A DNA stretch of 64,000 nt from Candidatus Rifleibacteriota bacterium (GCA_015233565.1 JADFXM010000031.1:23786-87785); one strand, 5' to 3'. Shown: positions 18,973 to 29,160, counted from the stretch's first letter. Notes: a model not told the origin generated them from the sequence alone. Program-made: numbers and translations.

Positions 18973-20136
18973 ATGCCAAAAATGCAGCTAGTTAAGCCTT
19001 TCGAAATGATTGAGGTCCCGACCGATTCGTCCCATCCGGACGAATCGAAACTCCTCGATCAGGGTTTGAGAGAACTTATCAGGGATTGCGATATGACTTC
19101 CCAGGGTATTGAACTCCGGTTCGAAAGCGAGCCAAGTTTTTTCAACTCCCTTGGCCTATATGGCGAAAAACACCAAGTTGTTTTTTCCAGATTTCCTGAA
19201 AATCAGCGAAAAATTTCCGTGTTGGGTGTTCATTCTTCAAGAAAAGCTTTTCTGTCAGGAAAACCCGCAAACCTTGGATACATTCATCACCTTAGAATTC
19301 ACCCAAATAAAAGAGGTGGAAATCTTCTTGCCCGTGGATACCAGGCTTTTAGACAAGCTTCTGCGGCCAATCCAACTGAATGTTTGACTACATCAATATT
19401 AACAGAGAATCAGATTGCTCGTAGCCTGCTTGAAAACCCCAATGGCAGAGGACCCCTTCCAGCTTATATAAAAATTTGCGATTATCTGACTGCGATTTTC
19501 CCGATAAATTTTCCCATGAAACGTTGGCCGATCAAGAGCCGTATGCTTTACCCCTCCGCTCTGACAGGACGAATGCTCACCCAAAACGATTGCCGAGAAT
19601 TGTACAGCCTTTTTTGGGAATTCGGTTCCGAAAATGACGGCTTTCCTTACTTTGACGAAGATAAGATCGCGGAAAATGAAAATATCCGTCCAGGGTTGAA
19701 GATTTCCAATTTTTTTGGATTGTGGGAAAACAATAAATTGGTGGCCGCCATCGGAATCTGGGACCAAAGACAGTTCAAACAGGTTATCTTAAGAAGAGTA
19801 CCATTTTTTCTGAAATTTATCCTAAAGTCGATAGGACTTTTTCCGAAAAATGAACAGATTGATCTGGCCTTCCTTGATCCCTGGATTATTAAACCAGGGC
19901 TAGAAAAACGTTTACTCCCAGCCTTATTTAATTTTGTTTTTTTTGAATTACGGAAAACCGGTTATTCTTTTTCAGCCTGGGGATCACCAATCAATCATCC
20001 TGCTTGTCAAATTGTGATGGAAAAAATGGTGTACATTCCCTATAAAAGTTCAATTTATCAGGTTGACTGGCCTGAAACTCCAAAATTAGAGTTCAAACGA
20101 GGTAAAAATTTAGTGTTCCCACTAGGAATGTTGTAA
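18973..20136 (+). CDS. GNAT-like acyltransferase
   Basis: 387 residues. The segment LGYIHHLRIHPNKRGGNLLARGYQAF (about residues 100-125) reads as the acetyl-CoA-binding motif A of GNAT proteins, with R/Q-x-x-G-x-G/A replaced by KRGGNL. A second, more divergent GNAT-like half appears from about residue 190 (MLYPSALTGRMLTQNDC ... WENNKLVAAIGIWD), so it may be a tandem GNAT. No strong ribosome site is seen before the ATG at 18973 or the alternative at 18982; coupling to the upstream gene is likely. It probably acylates an amine or other group on the pathway intermediate, which is inference. Confidence 0.65.
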   Translation: MPKMQLVKPFEMIEVPTDSSHPDESKLLDQGLRELIRDCDMTSQGIELRFESEPSFFNSLGLYGEKHQVVFSRFPENQRKISVLGVHSSRKAFLSGKPANLGYIHHLRIHPNKRGGNLLARGYQAFRQASAANPTECLTTSILTENQIARSLLENPNGRGPLPAYIKICDYLTAIFPINFPMKRWPIKSRMLYPSALTGRMLTQNDCRELYSLFWEFGSENDGFPYFDEDKIAENENIRPGLKISNFFGLWENNKLVAAIGIWDQRQFKQVILRRVPFFLKFILKSIGLFPKNEQIDLAFLDPWIIKPGLEKRLLPALFNFVFFELRKTGYSFSAWGSPINHPACQIVMEKMVYIPYKSSIYQVDWPETPKLEFKRGKNLVFPLGML

Positions 20137-20846
20137 TGGAAGAAAAAAAACTGATAGGATCTCTCCACAAACTTCAGGAATTATCACCATCTCAAAAGAA
20201 AAATCTTTTCCAATTGATGGACAGGTACTATTTTATTTCTGAGGAAGGATTTTCCTCTGATCTCTCCAAAAAAGATTTTGTCATCCTTTTGTGCGATGAA
20301 GCAGGCGAAATTAAGGGCTTCACCACTATTATGCTAATAAATTCCAGAATTGAGGATGAGGAATTCCGAGCTATTTTCAGCGGTGATACCATCATCGAAA
20401 AAGAATACTGGGGAAGCCTGGAGTTGCCGAAAATTTGGGGAAGATTCATGTTGAGCCAAATTGAAGAAGCCAAGGGAAAACCATTGTACTGGTTTCTTAT
20501 TTCTAGTGGGTACAAAACTTATCGCTTTCTTCCGGTTTTCTTCAAAGAATTTTACCCCTCGTTTGAAAAACAGACTCCGGAAAAGTTTGGAAGGCTAATT
20601 GAATTAATTGGTAAAATGTTGTTCCAGGATGGATTTATTTCTGACAAAGGTGTGATAAAACTCGAAAACCCAACTCCTTTGAAAGAGGGTGTTGCAGATA
20701 TTTCAGAAGATAGACGCAAGGATTCGCATATATCTTTTTTCCTTTCCAGGAATCCTGGATATTACCTTGGTGATGAGCTTGCCTGTATTGCTAAACTTGA
20801 GATCGATAATATCAAACCTTTTATGCGGCGTGTGTTAAAAGGATAA
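20136..20846 (+). CDS. GNAT-like protein of a biosynthetic-locus type
   Basis: 236 residues, overlapping the previous stop by one base (TAATG). The pattern FQLMDRYYFISEEGFSSDLSKKDFVILLCDEAGEIKGFTTIMLI resembles GNAT-like proteins found in cyanobacterial and other lipid or natural-product loci, but the acetyl-CoA loop is not evident, so catalysis is uncertain. A second conserved-looking part is LYWFLISSGYKTYRFLPVFFKEFYPS. Tight coupling with the radical SAM and GNAT genes says it works in the same process. Confidence 0.55.
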   Translation: MEEKKLIGSLHKLQELSPSQKKNLFQLMDRYYFISEEGFSSDLSKKDFVILLCDEAGEIKGFTTIMLINSRIEDEEFRAIFSGDTIIEKEYWGSLELPKIWGRFMLSQIEEAKGKPLYWFLISSGYKTYRFLPVFFKEFYPSFEKQTPEKFGRLIELIGKMLFQDGFISDKGVIKLENPTPLKEGVADISEDRRKDSHISFFLSRNPGYYLGDELACIAKLEIDNIKPFMRRVLKG

Positions 20847-20973
20847 CTTGTTGGAGATCCCGGCAAAATTAGCAAATTTCCGATTAGGAAAATGAGAGGA
20901 AGCAAATCACAATTAAGTCAAGTTTTGAGCGACTTGGAGTGAAGTCCAAAGGGAAGAAAAGAGTTAAAGTGAA

Positions 20974-22857
20974 ATGACCTCTTTCTTTGAAAACCTTTCT
21001 GCAGCAATAATCCATTCGGGGTGGCTTTCAACCTGCCTTCCCGAAGTTATGGAATTTCATTCTGATTCGAAAGCTTCTTTGAAAATTGTTCAGGAACGGG
21101 TTTTGCAGTCCATTGTTACCCTGAATGCTGAAAGTGCTTTCGGAAAACAGTTCTGCTTTTCCAAAATAAATTATTACCGAGACTTCAAGCATGCACTACA
21201 AGCTAATGATTATGCGTTTTTTGAACCTTTCATTGATCGTATCGCTTCCGGAGAAAAAAAAGTCCTCGTTTCTGAAGAAATAACCAGATTTGAACCAACT
21301 AGTGGGTCGAGTTCCTCAACGAAATTGATCCCATTGTGCGCCAGTTTGAAGCGATCCTTTAATCGCATGCTTCATCCCTGGGTTTTCGATCTCTATTCAA
21401 ATTATCCCGAGTTGGCATTTGGGAAATCTTATTGGGTGGTGACGCCAAGATCTGATACTCCAAAAAAGACCAATGGAGGAATTCCAATTGGTTTTGAGAG
21501 TGATTCAAATTATTTTGGAAACTGGGGAAGAGTTTTCATTGACAAAATTATGGCTGTACCAGATCGAATTTCAGAAGCTGAAAGCCTTGATCGATGGCGA
21601 TATTTGACTTTGCTGTTCCTTTTGAGAACCAATAATTTAAAGTTGATTTCACTGTGGAATCCAGCGTTTTTCCCTGTCAACCTTCGTTGGATGCTAAAGT
21701 GGAAGAACGAATTGATCAAAGATCTGGAACCTTTTCCCGCAAGAGCGAGAATTTTGAAAAGTGCGTTGGGGAAATTTGAAAACGGTGACTTTTCTGCTTG
21801 CATGAAAGAACTATGGCCCACTCTTAAATTGATAAGTTGCTGGACCGAAGGGGAAGCAGCAGCTTGTATTGGTGAGTTGAAGTCTTGGTTTCCTGATATT
21901 GTCATTCAATCAAAGGGATTACTTGCCACTGAATGTCCGGTTACTTTTCCCCTGGTTGGAAAAAAAGCTCCTGTTCTAGCTGTTAATTCAGCGTTTTTTG
22001 AATTTGAAGAAGGTAGCGAAGGGATAGGGGAGATACTCCCCGCATGGGAAGTCGAAGAGGGAAAATTTTACCGAATGTTAATTACAACTTTTGGCGGGTT
22101 GTACAGATATCGTTTGAATGATATTGTTAAAGTCGAAGGGTTTTGGAGAAATCTTCCAATGCTTTCGTTTGCTGGAAAAGAATCTTTTATTTCAGACCTA
22201 AGAGGCGAAAAAATATGTTCAGCCCATGTTGCAAAGATTCTAAAAAATATTTTGGGGAAATTGGAAAGCGGGACTTTTTCTTTTTTGGCGCCTGAAGTCC
22301 CATTAGCACCGGAAATGCCATTTTCAAAAAGCTCGGGGAAAATATTTCCCGCAGATAACAGCTTTTCGATGCTTGTCCACCCCGAAAGTTCTACCGGCGG
22401 TATAAGTGGGAATTCGAAAATCTCGAAAGATCCATCGTCCTTTGCAACATCGGGAAAGCCGGGGAAGCACACAATTCCTGAAAAGCCCGGAGAGCCGGAA
22501 TTGCTGACTAGCCAGAAAAATCCGGAAAACCAGGAAAATCAGCCCTATTATTGTCTTTTCTTTTCTTTCGACCTACTCAGAAAGCTTTCTAATTCATTTT
22601 CAACAGAACAGATTGAATTTGAACTTGAATCAGAATTGCGTTCAAATTTTCATTACAACTGGTGCCGTGAGGTAGGACAACTTTCTCGGGCGAGAATTTG
22701 TGTTTTAAATTTGCCTCGTGAAAAAATGCTTGAATATTACTTTGAAAGATGTAATCAAAAAGGTGGTTATGCCAGCACGGTCAAAGCTGTTTCCCTGAAT
22801 CGGATTAAAAATTGGAAAAATTATTTTCTGGAAAAAATAGACACTGCGAAAAATTGA
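20974..22857 (+). CDS. GH3 auxin-responsive-promoter family adenylating enzyme
   Basis: 627 residues. The family's adenylation motif is visible as FEPTSGSSSSTKLIP at residues 106-120; further GH3 features are YWVVTPRSD, ESDSNYFGNW, LLATECPVTFPL, and FYRMLITTFGGLYRYRLNDIVKV, and a C-terminal DxLRGEK-like SDLRGEK hinge. GH3 enzymes activate a carboxylic acid with ATP and join it to an amine, usually an amino acid. Between the main and C-terminal domains (about 435-520) there is an insertion rich in Pro, Glu, Lys and Ser not expected in the family. It lies 127 bases after the GNAT-like gene and is likely the amide-forming step of the locus. Confidence 0.85.
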   Translation: MTSFFENLSAAIIHSGWLSTCLPEVMEFHSDSKASLKIVQERVLQSIVTLNAESAFGKQFCFSKINYYRDFKHALQANDYAFFEPFIDRIASGEKKVLVSEEITRFEPTSGSSSSTKLIPLCASLKRSFNRMLHPWVFDLYSNYPELAFGKSYWVVTPRSDTPKKTNGGIPIGFESDSNYFGNWGRVFIDKIMAVPDRISEAESLDRWRYLTLLFLLRTNNLKLISLWNPAFFPVNLRWMLKWKNELIKDLEPFPARARILKSALGKFENGDFSACMKELWPTLKLISCWTEGEAAACIGELKSWFPDIVIQSKGLLATECPVTFPLVGKKAPVLAVNSAFFEFEEGSEGIGEILPAWEVEEGKFYRMLITTFGGLYRYRLNDIVKVEGFWRNLPMLSFAGKESFISDLRGEKICSAHVAKILKNILGKLESGTFSFLAPEVPLAPEMPFSKSSGKIFPADNSFSMLVHPESSTGGISGNSKISKDPSSFATSGKPGKHTIPEKPGEPELLTSQKNPENQENQPYYCLFFSFDLLRKLSNSFSTEQIEFELESELRSNFHYNWCREVGQLSRARICVLNLPREKMLEYYFERCNQKGGYASTVKAVSLNRIKNWKNYFLEKIDTAKN

Positions 22858-23732
22858 CCAGTGAATAGGCATCAAATCCATCTAAAATTTATGATAAAAG
22901 GATACATTTGTAAAATGTGCCAATTAATTGTGATTTTTCCAGCGAAAAATAGTAAAAATACTTGACTTATAAACCTGCACCAAGGAAAGTACAGAAAATT
23001 TGAAAAAAAATTTTTTCGCGAATTTTTTTTTCAATTGTATTGTTAACTGCCAATGTCAATATGAATTTACTCTTTGTTGCTGGATTTTTACAGTTGCAGT
23101 CCTTGTCGCACTTCAGTTACCGAAACACGTTTTCTCAAGGAAATTGTTTTCCCCCAATTTTTTGTATTCATGATAATACCAATCCCAAAAAATATGTGCA
23201 TCACCCCAAGAACATTGATTTGATCAAAATGAAGTTGGATCGGTATATTTTCCAAGAAAACACGTAACTTTCATGAAAATAAGGAGCCCTTACTGGATGA
23301 TTGAAGCATTCATTTCTGTCAGACCCAACTCCTATTTACCCAGACCTGAAGCACGAAATAGGTCGGATGAACGAACTAATTGAAATTGGTATTATTTCCA
23401 AAATTTAAATGTGTTCTCGCTGACTTTTGCAACAGGGCAAAAGTAAATTTTTTCTGCTGTTAATCAATCTTTCATGAGGTTTCCTATTAATGCTGGTTTA
23501 TCGGGTATTTCGTAGAAAACGTCCATTTTTTGAAGAAAATATTGGCAGAAAATTATGATTTATGAATCTGTATTGAGGAGATTAACCGCATCAGATCAAC
23601 AAAAAGTGCGTGTTTGCCCTGACTTTTACAAAAAATCCTGACATTCTTTTATAGATTTGTTATTATTGCTAGCATTGAATTTCAATTTGAAAATTTACTT
23701 TATCACTTTGATATACCTTGGAGGGAATTATC
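22858..23732. other. Long intergenic region with an inverted-repeat element
   Basis: About 875 bases without a convincing gene. It contains TAATACCAAT at 23174-23183 and its complement ATTGGTATTA at 23385-23394, ends of a 221-base element that recurs in another form at 32121-32234. The CTAATTGAAATTGGTATT segment at its right end also matches 56083-56099. The last 100 bases hold the promoter of the lipoprotein gene. Confidence 0.55.
23638..23666 (+). promoter_or_regulatory. Sigma-70-type promoter for the Ig-like lipoprotein
   Basis: CTGACA at 23638-23643, a 17-base spacer and TATTAT at 23661-23666, giving a start near 23673 and a leader of about 60 bases. Confidence 0.65.
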
Positions 23733-26081
23733 ATGAAGAAGTTCCATTTTTTGGCAGTTTGTTTTTTTCTGATTTGTGCGCTTTATGTGATAACTGGTTG
23801 TGGCAGTAGTTCTGGAGACAATGGGGTTTCCCCAACACCCAATTCCCTTTCTTTCAGCACTATTGTTTCTGCTTCAGGTGGTGCAGGAGGGGCTATTGGA
23901 TTTTCTGCATCCCAAAAAGATAAAACTGCTGCGAATCATAAAGCTTCATATATCAATCAGCTAAGCGAAAGACAACTGATGTTTAGTGTGATTCCGATGA
24001 AAAGTGGGGTGGATCAAGTACCTTTAGCGACTGGTTATTTTTCCAGTATTTCAAATGATGGTTCAAGTATCTTGGGGAGTGCTACTTTTAGTCAGCCCTC
24101 CGCAGATCCTGTCCAGTACAAGATCCTGGTTTCTCCGATTAATAACCTTAGCTCAACGGTATTAATGGGGGTAAAAGATGTTACTCCTACAAATGGCGGT
24201 TTTGCCAATTTTTCAATTGACCCCATGGAGACAGCAAAAGCTATGGTTTATCAAAATTGGGCAAGAACGGCATATGTATCGTCCATTCAGAATTTTGAAG
24301 CGAATATAGCTCAAAATCAGGTTGCTGCGCAAAAAATTGTTGATGTTTCACAACAGATTGAAAAAAACCTTGAAAACACAAGCTTAGTTTCCTCGGTAAA
24401 TCTTGGCACTGATCCAACTATCCAGCAGCTTGCCAGTGCTGCAGCGTTGGCAGTTCCATCCGGTGTTGCTCAGCTTTCCGCTACGGCCTCAGTTTTATTA
24501 GGGATTACCCTTTCTCCCAATGTAACCACTATTTCCGGTGGAAGTAGCCTTTCATTGACAAATATCGGAGTTGTTGCTGTAAGATCTGATTTGTCGAAAA
24601 CAAGGATATATTCAGGATTTGCTTGGACAGGAAGCGGTGTTTCGGGTACCACCTTTACCGCCCCGGTTGGCTCCGCTACTTACATCTTGACTTGTTCTTA
24701 CACAGAAAATGGTATTACGAAAACTGCTAGTCTTGTAATAACCGTAACTGGGTCTTCCCAGGCCAAGGTTCTTTCCGGAATATCGCTTTTTCCGACCAGC
24801 GCAACTGTTGGTGCTGGGGGAGTGTACAATCTGGCTACTGTCGGAGTAATAGCAACTTATTCTGATTCAAGCATTGCAACTCTGACCACGGGGTTATCCT
24901 GGAGTGGAACAGGAGTTTCCGGACCGACATTTACCGCTCCCATAAGTTCGGGAACATATGTGCTCACCTGTTCATATACAGAAGGTGGAATAACCAAAAC
25001 AGCCACTTTTAATGTGACCGTTCTGTTAAGAGCGCTTTCCGGAATTTCTCTTACACCGGCTACTGCAACAGTGGCAATTGGTGGGACCTACAATCTGGGA
25101 AATATTGCTGTGGTAGCCAGCTATAGTGATTCAAGCCTCGCAACTCTGACGACCGGTCTGGTTTGGAATGGAACAGGTGTTAGTGTTACCACTTTCACCG
25201 CTCCAACAGCCTCGGGGCCAATTACAATAACCACTTCCTATACTGAAAACGGAGTTACCAAAACGACAAGTTTTGTTGTAACAATAGCCTCCAAAGCTCT
25301 TACTGGGATATCTTTTATTCCCGCAAGTGCCTCTGTTATCCTTGGGTCATCATACAATCTTGGGCAAGTGGGAGTAATTGCCTCTTACAGTGACTCCACT
25401 TCTGCTTCCATATCAAGTGGGCTTACCTGGAGTGGAACAGGGGTAAGTAGTTCGACCTTTACTCCTACAGCCACAGGATCTTATTCTTTAAATTGTTCAT
25501 ATTCGGAAAATGGTCTGACTCAGGCTGCCAGTTTTCCTGTGACTGTTATCGGGAAAAGTCTTTCCGGAATATCATTGTTTCCTGCAAGTGCAATTATCGC
25601 TTCAGGAACGTCATACAATCTTGGAAATGTTGGGGTTCTGGCATTTTATAACAATTCCACCACAGCATCTGTAACCAACGGTTTAATTTGGAGTGGCACA
25701 GGAATAAGTAGTACAACTTTTTCTGCTCCTCCAGCCAGCACACCTTATTCATTGATTTGCACTTATGCTGAGAATGGTGCGACGATGACCGCAACCTTTA
25801 CTATGACAGTAACTAAAGCACTTTCTGGATTATCTCTATCGCCGGCAAGTGCAAGTGTTGCTGTTGGCCAGACCTATAACCTTGGAAATGTCAGTGTAAT
25901 AGCTTCTTACACCGATGCTACAAATGCTTCGGTAACCACTGGTTTGTCCTGGAGCGGAACTGGAGTTGCCAGTAACACCTTCACAGCTCCAACGGCCACT
26001 GGCCCTTATTCCTTGATCTGTTCATATACCGAACTTGGAATTTCTCAAACTGCAACATTTACAGCAACAGTTACACCATAA
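23733..26081 (+). CDS. Surface lipoprotein with six Ig-like repeats
   Basis: 782 residues from ATG 23733, with TTGGAGGG upstream; the TTG at 23718 is in that site. A lipoprotein signal peptide ends in VITGCG. Residues about 25-250 are a non-repeated part rich in Ser and helix (AQNQVAAQKIVDVSQQIEK). Six units of about 85 residues follow from 24.49 kb to the end, each with LSGISLxPxSA, YNLGNVGVIASYSD, GLxWSGTGVS, FTAP and CSYTENGxTKTATF. These resemble bacterial Ig-like (BIG2) domains of adhesins and invasin-like proteins. The protein probably stands on the cell surface as a stalk or ligand-binding array. DNA identity between units is high enough to allow recombination between copies. It reads toward the TolC-like gene, 110 bases downstream. 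Confidence 0.85.
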   Translation: MKKFHFLAVCFFLICALYVITGCGSSSGDNGVSPTPNSLSFSTIVSASGGAGGAIGFSASQKDKTAANHKASYINQLSERQLMFSVIPMKSGVDQVPLATGYFSSISNDGSSILGSATFSQPSADPVQYKILVSPINNLSSTVLMGVKDVTPTNGGFANFSIDPMETAKAMVYQNWARTAYVSSIQNFEANIAQNQVAAQKIVDVSQQIEKNLENTSLVSSVNLGTDPTIQQLASAAALAVPSGVAQLSATASVLLGITLSPNVTTISGGSSLSLTNIGVVAVRSDLSKTRIYSGFAWTGSGVSGTTFTAPVGSATYILTCSYTENGITKTASLVITVTGSSQAKVLSGISLFPTSATVGAGGVYNLATVGVIATYSDSSIATLTTGLSWSGTGVSGPTFTAPISSGTYVLTCSYTEGGITKTATFNVTVLLRALSGISLTPATATVAIGGTYNLGNIAVVASYSDSSLATLTTGLVWNGTGVSVTTFTAPTASGPITITTSYTENGVTKTTSFVVTIASKALTGISFIPASASVILGSSYNLGQVGVIASYSDSTSASISSGLTWSGTGVSSSTFTPTATGSYSLNCSYSENGLTQAASFPVTVIGKSLSGISLFPASAIIASGTSYNLGNVGVLAFYNNSTTASVTNGLIWSGTGISSTTFSAPPASTPYSLICTYAENGATMTATFTMTVTKALSGLSLSPASASVAVGQTYNLGNVSVIASYTDATNASVTTGLSWSGTGVASNTFTAPTATGPYSLICSYTELGISQTATFTATVTP

Positions 26082-26191
26082 CATTCTTGGTATAAATATT
26101 ATCCGGCGCCAGACATTATTCGATTACGCCGATTACCATTTCTCAGATTATTCGGAAATTTTAAATTCAAAACTTCAGGAGTGTTTTTTCG

Positions 26192-27940
26192 GTGAAAAAA
26201 AAGACAGCTTTTCGGATGTTTTTCTTATTTGTGTTGTTCAATTTCTTGATTCCTCAAAATTGTGGGTTATTTGCTCAGGTCTCAATTTCCCAGAGCTCAG
26301 TTTCTCAACTCCCATACCGACAAAAGTTCGTCGATGGAAAATCCTTTGTGCAAAACTCCGGTGCACAGATTTCGAACAAACAAACTTCAACTGATGCAAA
26401 TTCCGTTGCTCAGAATTCGCTTGCTAAGAGTTCTAATGAATCAAATTTTCCCGAATCAAATTCCGTTGCGGAAGTCCAACCTTTACGAATTTCTTCTTTG
26501 CAGGCCCCTGCGGGAAAGACATCCACAGTCCACCCTCCAATTTCCTTGGATCCTCCTTCCAAAGAAGGGGAAAATTCTTCTGATGCTATTTCCACAAATT
26601 CGCTTCGCTTGTCTCTCGAAGATTGTATTTCAATTGCGCTTGAAAGGAATCACAGACGTCCGGCTTCAAAACTAGCTGTTGAAATAGCGGAAGCCCAGCA
26701 TAAACAGACTTTGTCTGCCTGGTGGCCCCAGTTTTTGCTGCGTTCTTCTTATACGAAACTCGACCAACCCATGAATTTCATTTTTCCTCAGGAAACCTCG
26801 GTTTATCAAATTTCAGGGCTCGCTCCAGTACCTGTTCCTACAACTGTTACTGTCCCCGAAAAAAATGTAAAGTTGATGGATGATCGGACTACCCTCACCT
26901 CTTTGAGCATGACATACCCTCTTTATACCGGTGGTGCCCGTGAAGGAATGAAACACCAGGCGTCTTCCGGAATCGACGCTGCACGCGAAGAGTCCAGAAA
27001 AACCGACCTCGAAATCATTCGGGATACCAGAAAATACTACGCAGGTGCAATTCTTTCCAGGAACCTCCGCATTATTGCAGAAGAAGTGCTCGATCAACTT
27101 GAAACCACTCTTCGTTTAACCGAAAGTCTTTATAAAGCAGGCTCTGGAAAAGTTAAGAAGACTGATTTTCTGAAAAACAAAATTTATGTGGAAAGCACCA
27201 AATCTTCGCTTTCCCAACTCCGTGGAAACGAAGCGACCGCTCTGTGCGCGTTGATTAACACTTTGGGGCTGAACTGGAATTCTAAGGTTTCGTTGGCGGA
27301 GGAAATTATTCCAGTATCCAAAATTTCGGCTGATCCTGAAATGCTGATTTCGGCCTCATGGCAATTCAATCCTGATTGGAAAAAAATCAACGCGGGGCTT
27401 TCAGCCCTGAATGGAGCAATGAAAATTGCAAAAAGTGGCTTACTTCCTAAGATTGCAATTACAGGAAATCTGAACTATTTGAACAATTCCTATGACAAAG
27501 GAATCGTCACACCCGATAACAAGAATTCCTGGAGCCTTGGATTGGGCCTTGAGATGCCGCTTTTCGACGGGAACCTTACGCCCGCTAAAATTAACGAAGC
27601 ACGCGCAAGAATAAAAAAACTCCAACATGAAAAAATTCTGCTAAAAGAAGGAATTGCTTTATTAGTACAGCAATGTTTGAACAGTACCATTTCTTCCCAG
27701 AATCAACTTGAATCACTTGAAAAAGCTGTTGAGGCTTCAGTCGAAAACCGTGACCTGAATATCCGTGCTTATCAGAATGAGCTTGTTGAGACCAAAGACG
27801 TTCTGGAAGCTCAGATTACTGCAGCCTTTATGAAAGCAGCCTTGGAAATGGCCAGATTTACTCAGTTCGCGAGCAAATCTGAACTTGAGACTGTCGTTGG
27901 TCAGGAGGTCAATAAAATTTTGACCGAACCAAATTTTTAG
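26192..27940 (+). CDS. TolC-family outer-membrane channel
   Basis: 582 residues starting at GTG 26192 behind CAGGAG. The signal peptide (FFLFVLFNFLIPQNCGLFA) is followed by an unusual Ser/Asn/Gln-rich stretch (about 30-135) before the mature TolC fold. From LRLSLEDCISIALERN the pattern is that of outer-membrane efflux proteins: LSAWWPQF, LSMTYPLYTGGAREG, ALCALINTLGLNW, SWSLGLGLEMPLFDG, and coiled-coil helices (KLQHEKILLKEGIALLVQQ). TolC trimers form export ducts with an inner-membrane pump or ABC transporter; none is adjacent. Whether it secretes the neighbouring lipoproteins is unknown. Confidence 0.9.
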   Translation: MKKKTAFRMFFLFVLFNFLIPQNCGLFAQVSISQSSVSQLPYRQKFVDGKSFVQNSGAQISNKQTSTDANSVAQNSLAKSSNESNFPESNSVAEVQPLRISSLQAPAGKTSTVHPPISLDPPSKEGENSSDAISTNSLRLSLEDCISIALERNHRRPASKLAVEIAEAQHKQTLSAWWPQFLLRSSYTKLDQPMNFIFPQETSVYQISGLAPVPVPTTVTVPEKNVKLMDDRTTLTSLSMTYPLYTGGAREGMKHQASSGIDAAREESRKTDLEIIRDTRKYYAGAILSRNLRIIAEEVLDQLETTLRLTESLYKAGSGKVKKTDFLKNKIYVESTKSSLSQLRGNEATALCALINTLGLNWNSKVSLAEEIIPVSKISADPEMLISASWQFNPDWKKINAGLSALNGAMKIAKSGLLPKIAITGNLNYLNNSYDKGIVTPDNKNSWSLGLGLEMPLFDGNLTPAKINEARARIKKLQHEKILLKEGIALLVQQCLNSTISSQNQLESLEKAVEASVENRDLNIRAYQNELVETKDVLEAQITAAFMKAALEMARFTQFASKSELETVVGQEVNKILTEPNF

Positions 27941-28206
27941 AAGTTGCGTAATAATTTTTATGCATTTTAATCAGCGAGCATTTGAAGAGCACCTAAAACA
28001 TGAAAACAACAAAAATTGAATGTGACAATGTGTATTCAAGCTGTTTTCTGCAAATTCTTTGTATTGCAAATCTAAACAAGAAGTAAAAAAATGTTAGGTT
28101 TCTGGCCGATGAGCGGGGTAATAGTTTCCCCCTGATTATTAATTTTACCTATGCTCATAATTATAAATTTGGTCTTCTTAGACCTGATGTTCAGAACTAA
28201 TTTATA

Positions 28207-29160
28207 ATGACGAAAACGAAATTTATTCTGTTCCTTCTAATCTTTCAGATTGGAATAGTTAGCCTTTTTGCACAAAGCGAAAATCCATCCAATACCGATA
28301 CCCAGGATATTCCTTCAGCCACGGCTTCAAGCCTTTTTAAAAAACATCTTTTACGGATTGCAAATTCTTCGACTATTCTGGACAAAGTTGATCTTCAGGA
28401 CTCCAAGGTGGCTTTAAAAGTTTGGTCCGATCTCGTTTCTGAAGAGGAAAATACCAATTTCGTTACCGAAGTTTCCATCGTGGAAGGGCTCGATCTGATC
28501 AAATCGTCTTTGGAAAATAATTCAGTGGACATGGTTTCTCTTTCTTCGCTGGAATATCTTGAGCTGAAAGAGCAGATTTCACTCATTCCGGCATATTTTG
28601 GTACTGTTGGAAGCGATTCTTTGGATACATTATTACTCATTGTTCACAAAGAGTCCAACATTAATTCTTTCCAGGATTTGAAAGGGAAAAACGTAAAAAT
28701 CGAAATGACTGGCTCAGGACGCATTCCAATGATCTGGCTTGACACTGAACTTCTAAGACAGGGTTTACCACCTGCTGAAAAGTGGTGCCAATCGCTGAAG
28801 TTGATGGACAAAGTGGCACAAGCTGTTCATCCGGTATTTTTCCGACAGGCTGATGCGTGTGTTGTCCGTAAATTTGGTTTTCAAACAATGGTTGAGATGA
28901 ACCCTCAACTTGGCAACCAATTAAAGATAATTGGACAATCTCCTCCTTATGTCAGAGCTGTCGTTTGTTTTCGCGCAGGTTATGGTTCTGATTTAAGAGA
29001 AATTCTTACTCGATCCGCAGTCAAGTTGCACACAAAAACAAAAGGGAAACAAATATTGACTCTTTTTAAGCTCGACCGAATAATTCTTTTTCAGGAAGAA
29101 CTATTTGACAGTATCAGAAAACTTATCAAGGAATATAATGCACTGAAGGGAAAAAACTAG
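28207..29160 (+). CDS. PhnD-like periplasmic substrate-binding protein
   Basis: 317 residues with a signal peptide (FILFLLIFQIGIVSLFA). The pattern FKKHLLRIANSST, VDMVSLSSLEYLEL, LLLIVHKESNINSFQDLKGKNV and ADACVVRKFGFQTMVEMNPQL fits the phosphonate/phosphate-type ABC binding proteins (PhnD and related). No permease or ATPase is beside it. The next gene is a membrane-bound hybrid kinase 251 bases downstream in the same direction, so this may be a ligand-sensing partner of the kinase and not an importer part. That pairing is inference. Confidence 0.8.
   Translation: MTKTKFILFLLIFQIGIVSLFAQSENPSNTDTQDIPSATASSLFKKHLLRIANSSTILDKVDLQDSKVALKVWSDLVSEEENTNFVTEVSIVEGLDLIKSSLENNSVDMVSLSSLEYLELKEQISLIPAYFGTVGSDSLDTLLLIVHKESNINSFQDLKGKNVKIEMTGSGRIPMIWLDTELLRQGLPPAEKWCQSLKLMDKVAQAVHPVFFRQADACVVRKFGFQTMVEMNPQLGNQLKIIGQSPPYVRAVVCFRAGYGSDLREILTRSAVKLHTKTKGKQILTLFKLDRIILFQEELFDSIRKLIKEYNALKGKN

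Noticed and set aside
23040..23267. 75-codon frame in the long intergenic region
   Set aside because: No ribosome site, unusual composition, and it runs into the left end of the TAATACCAAT element.
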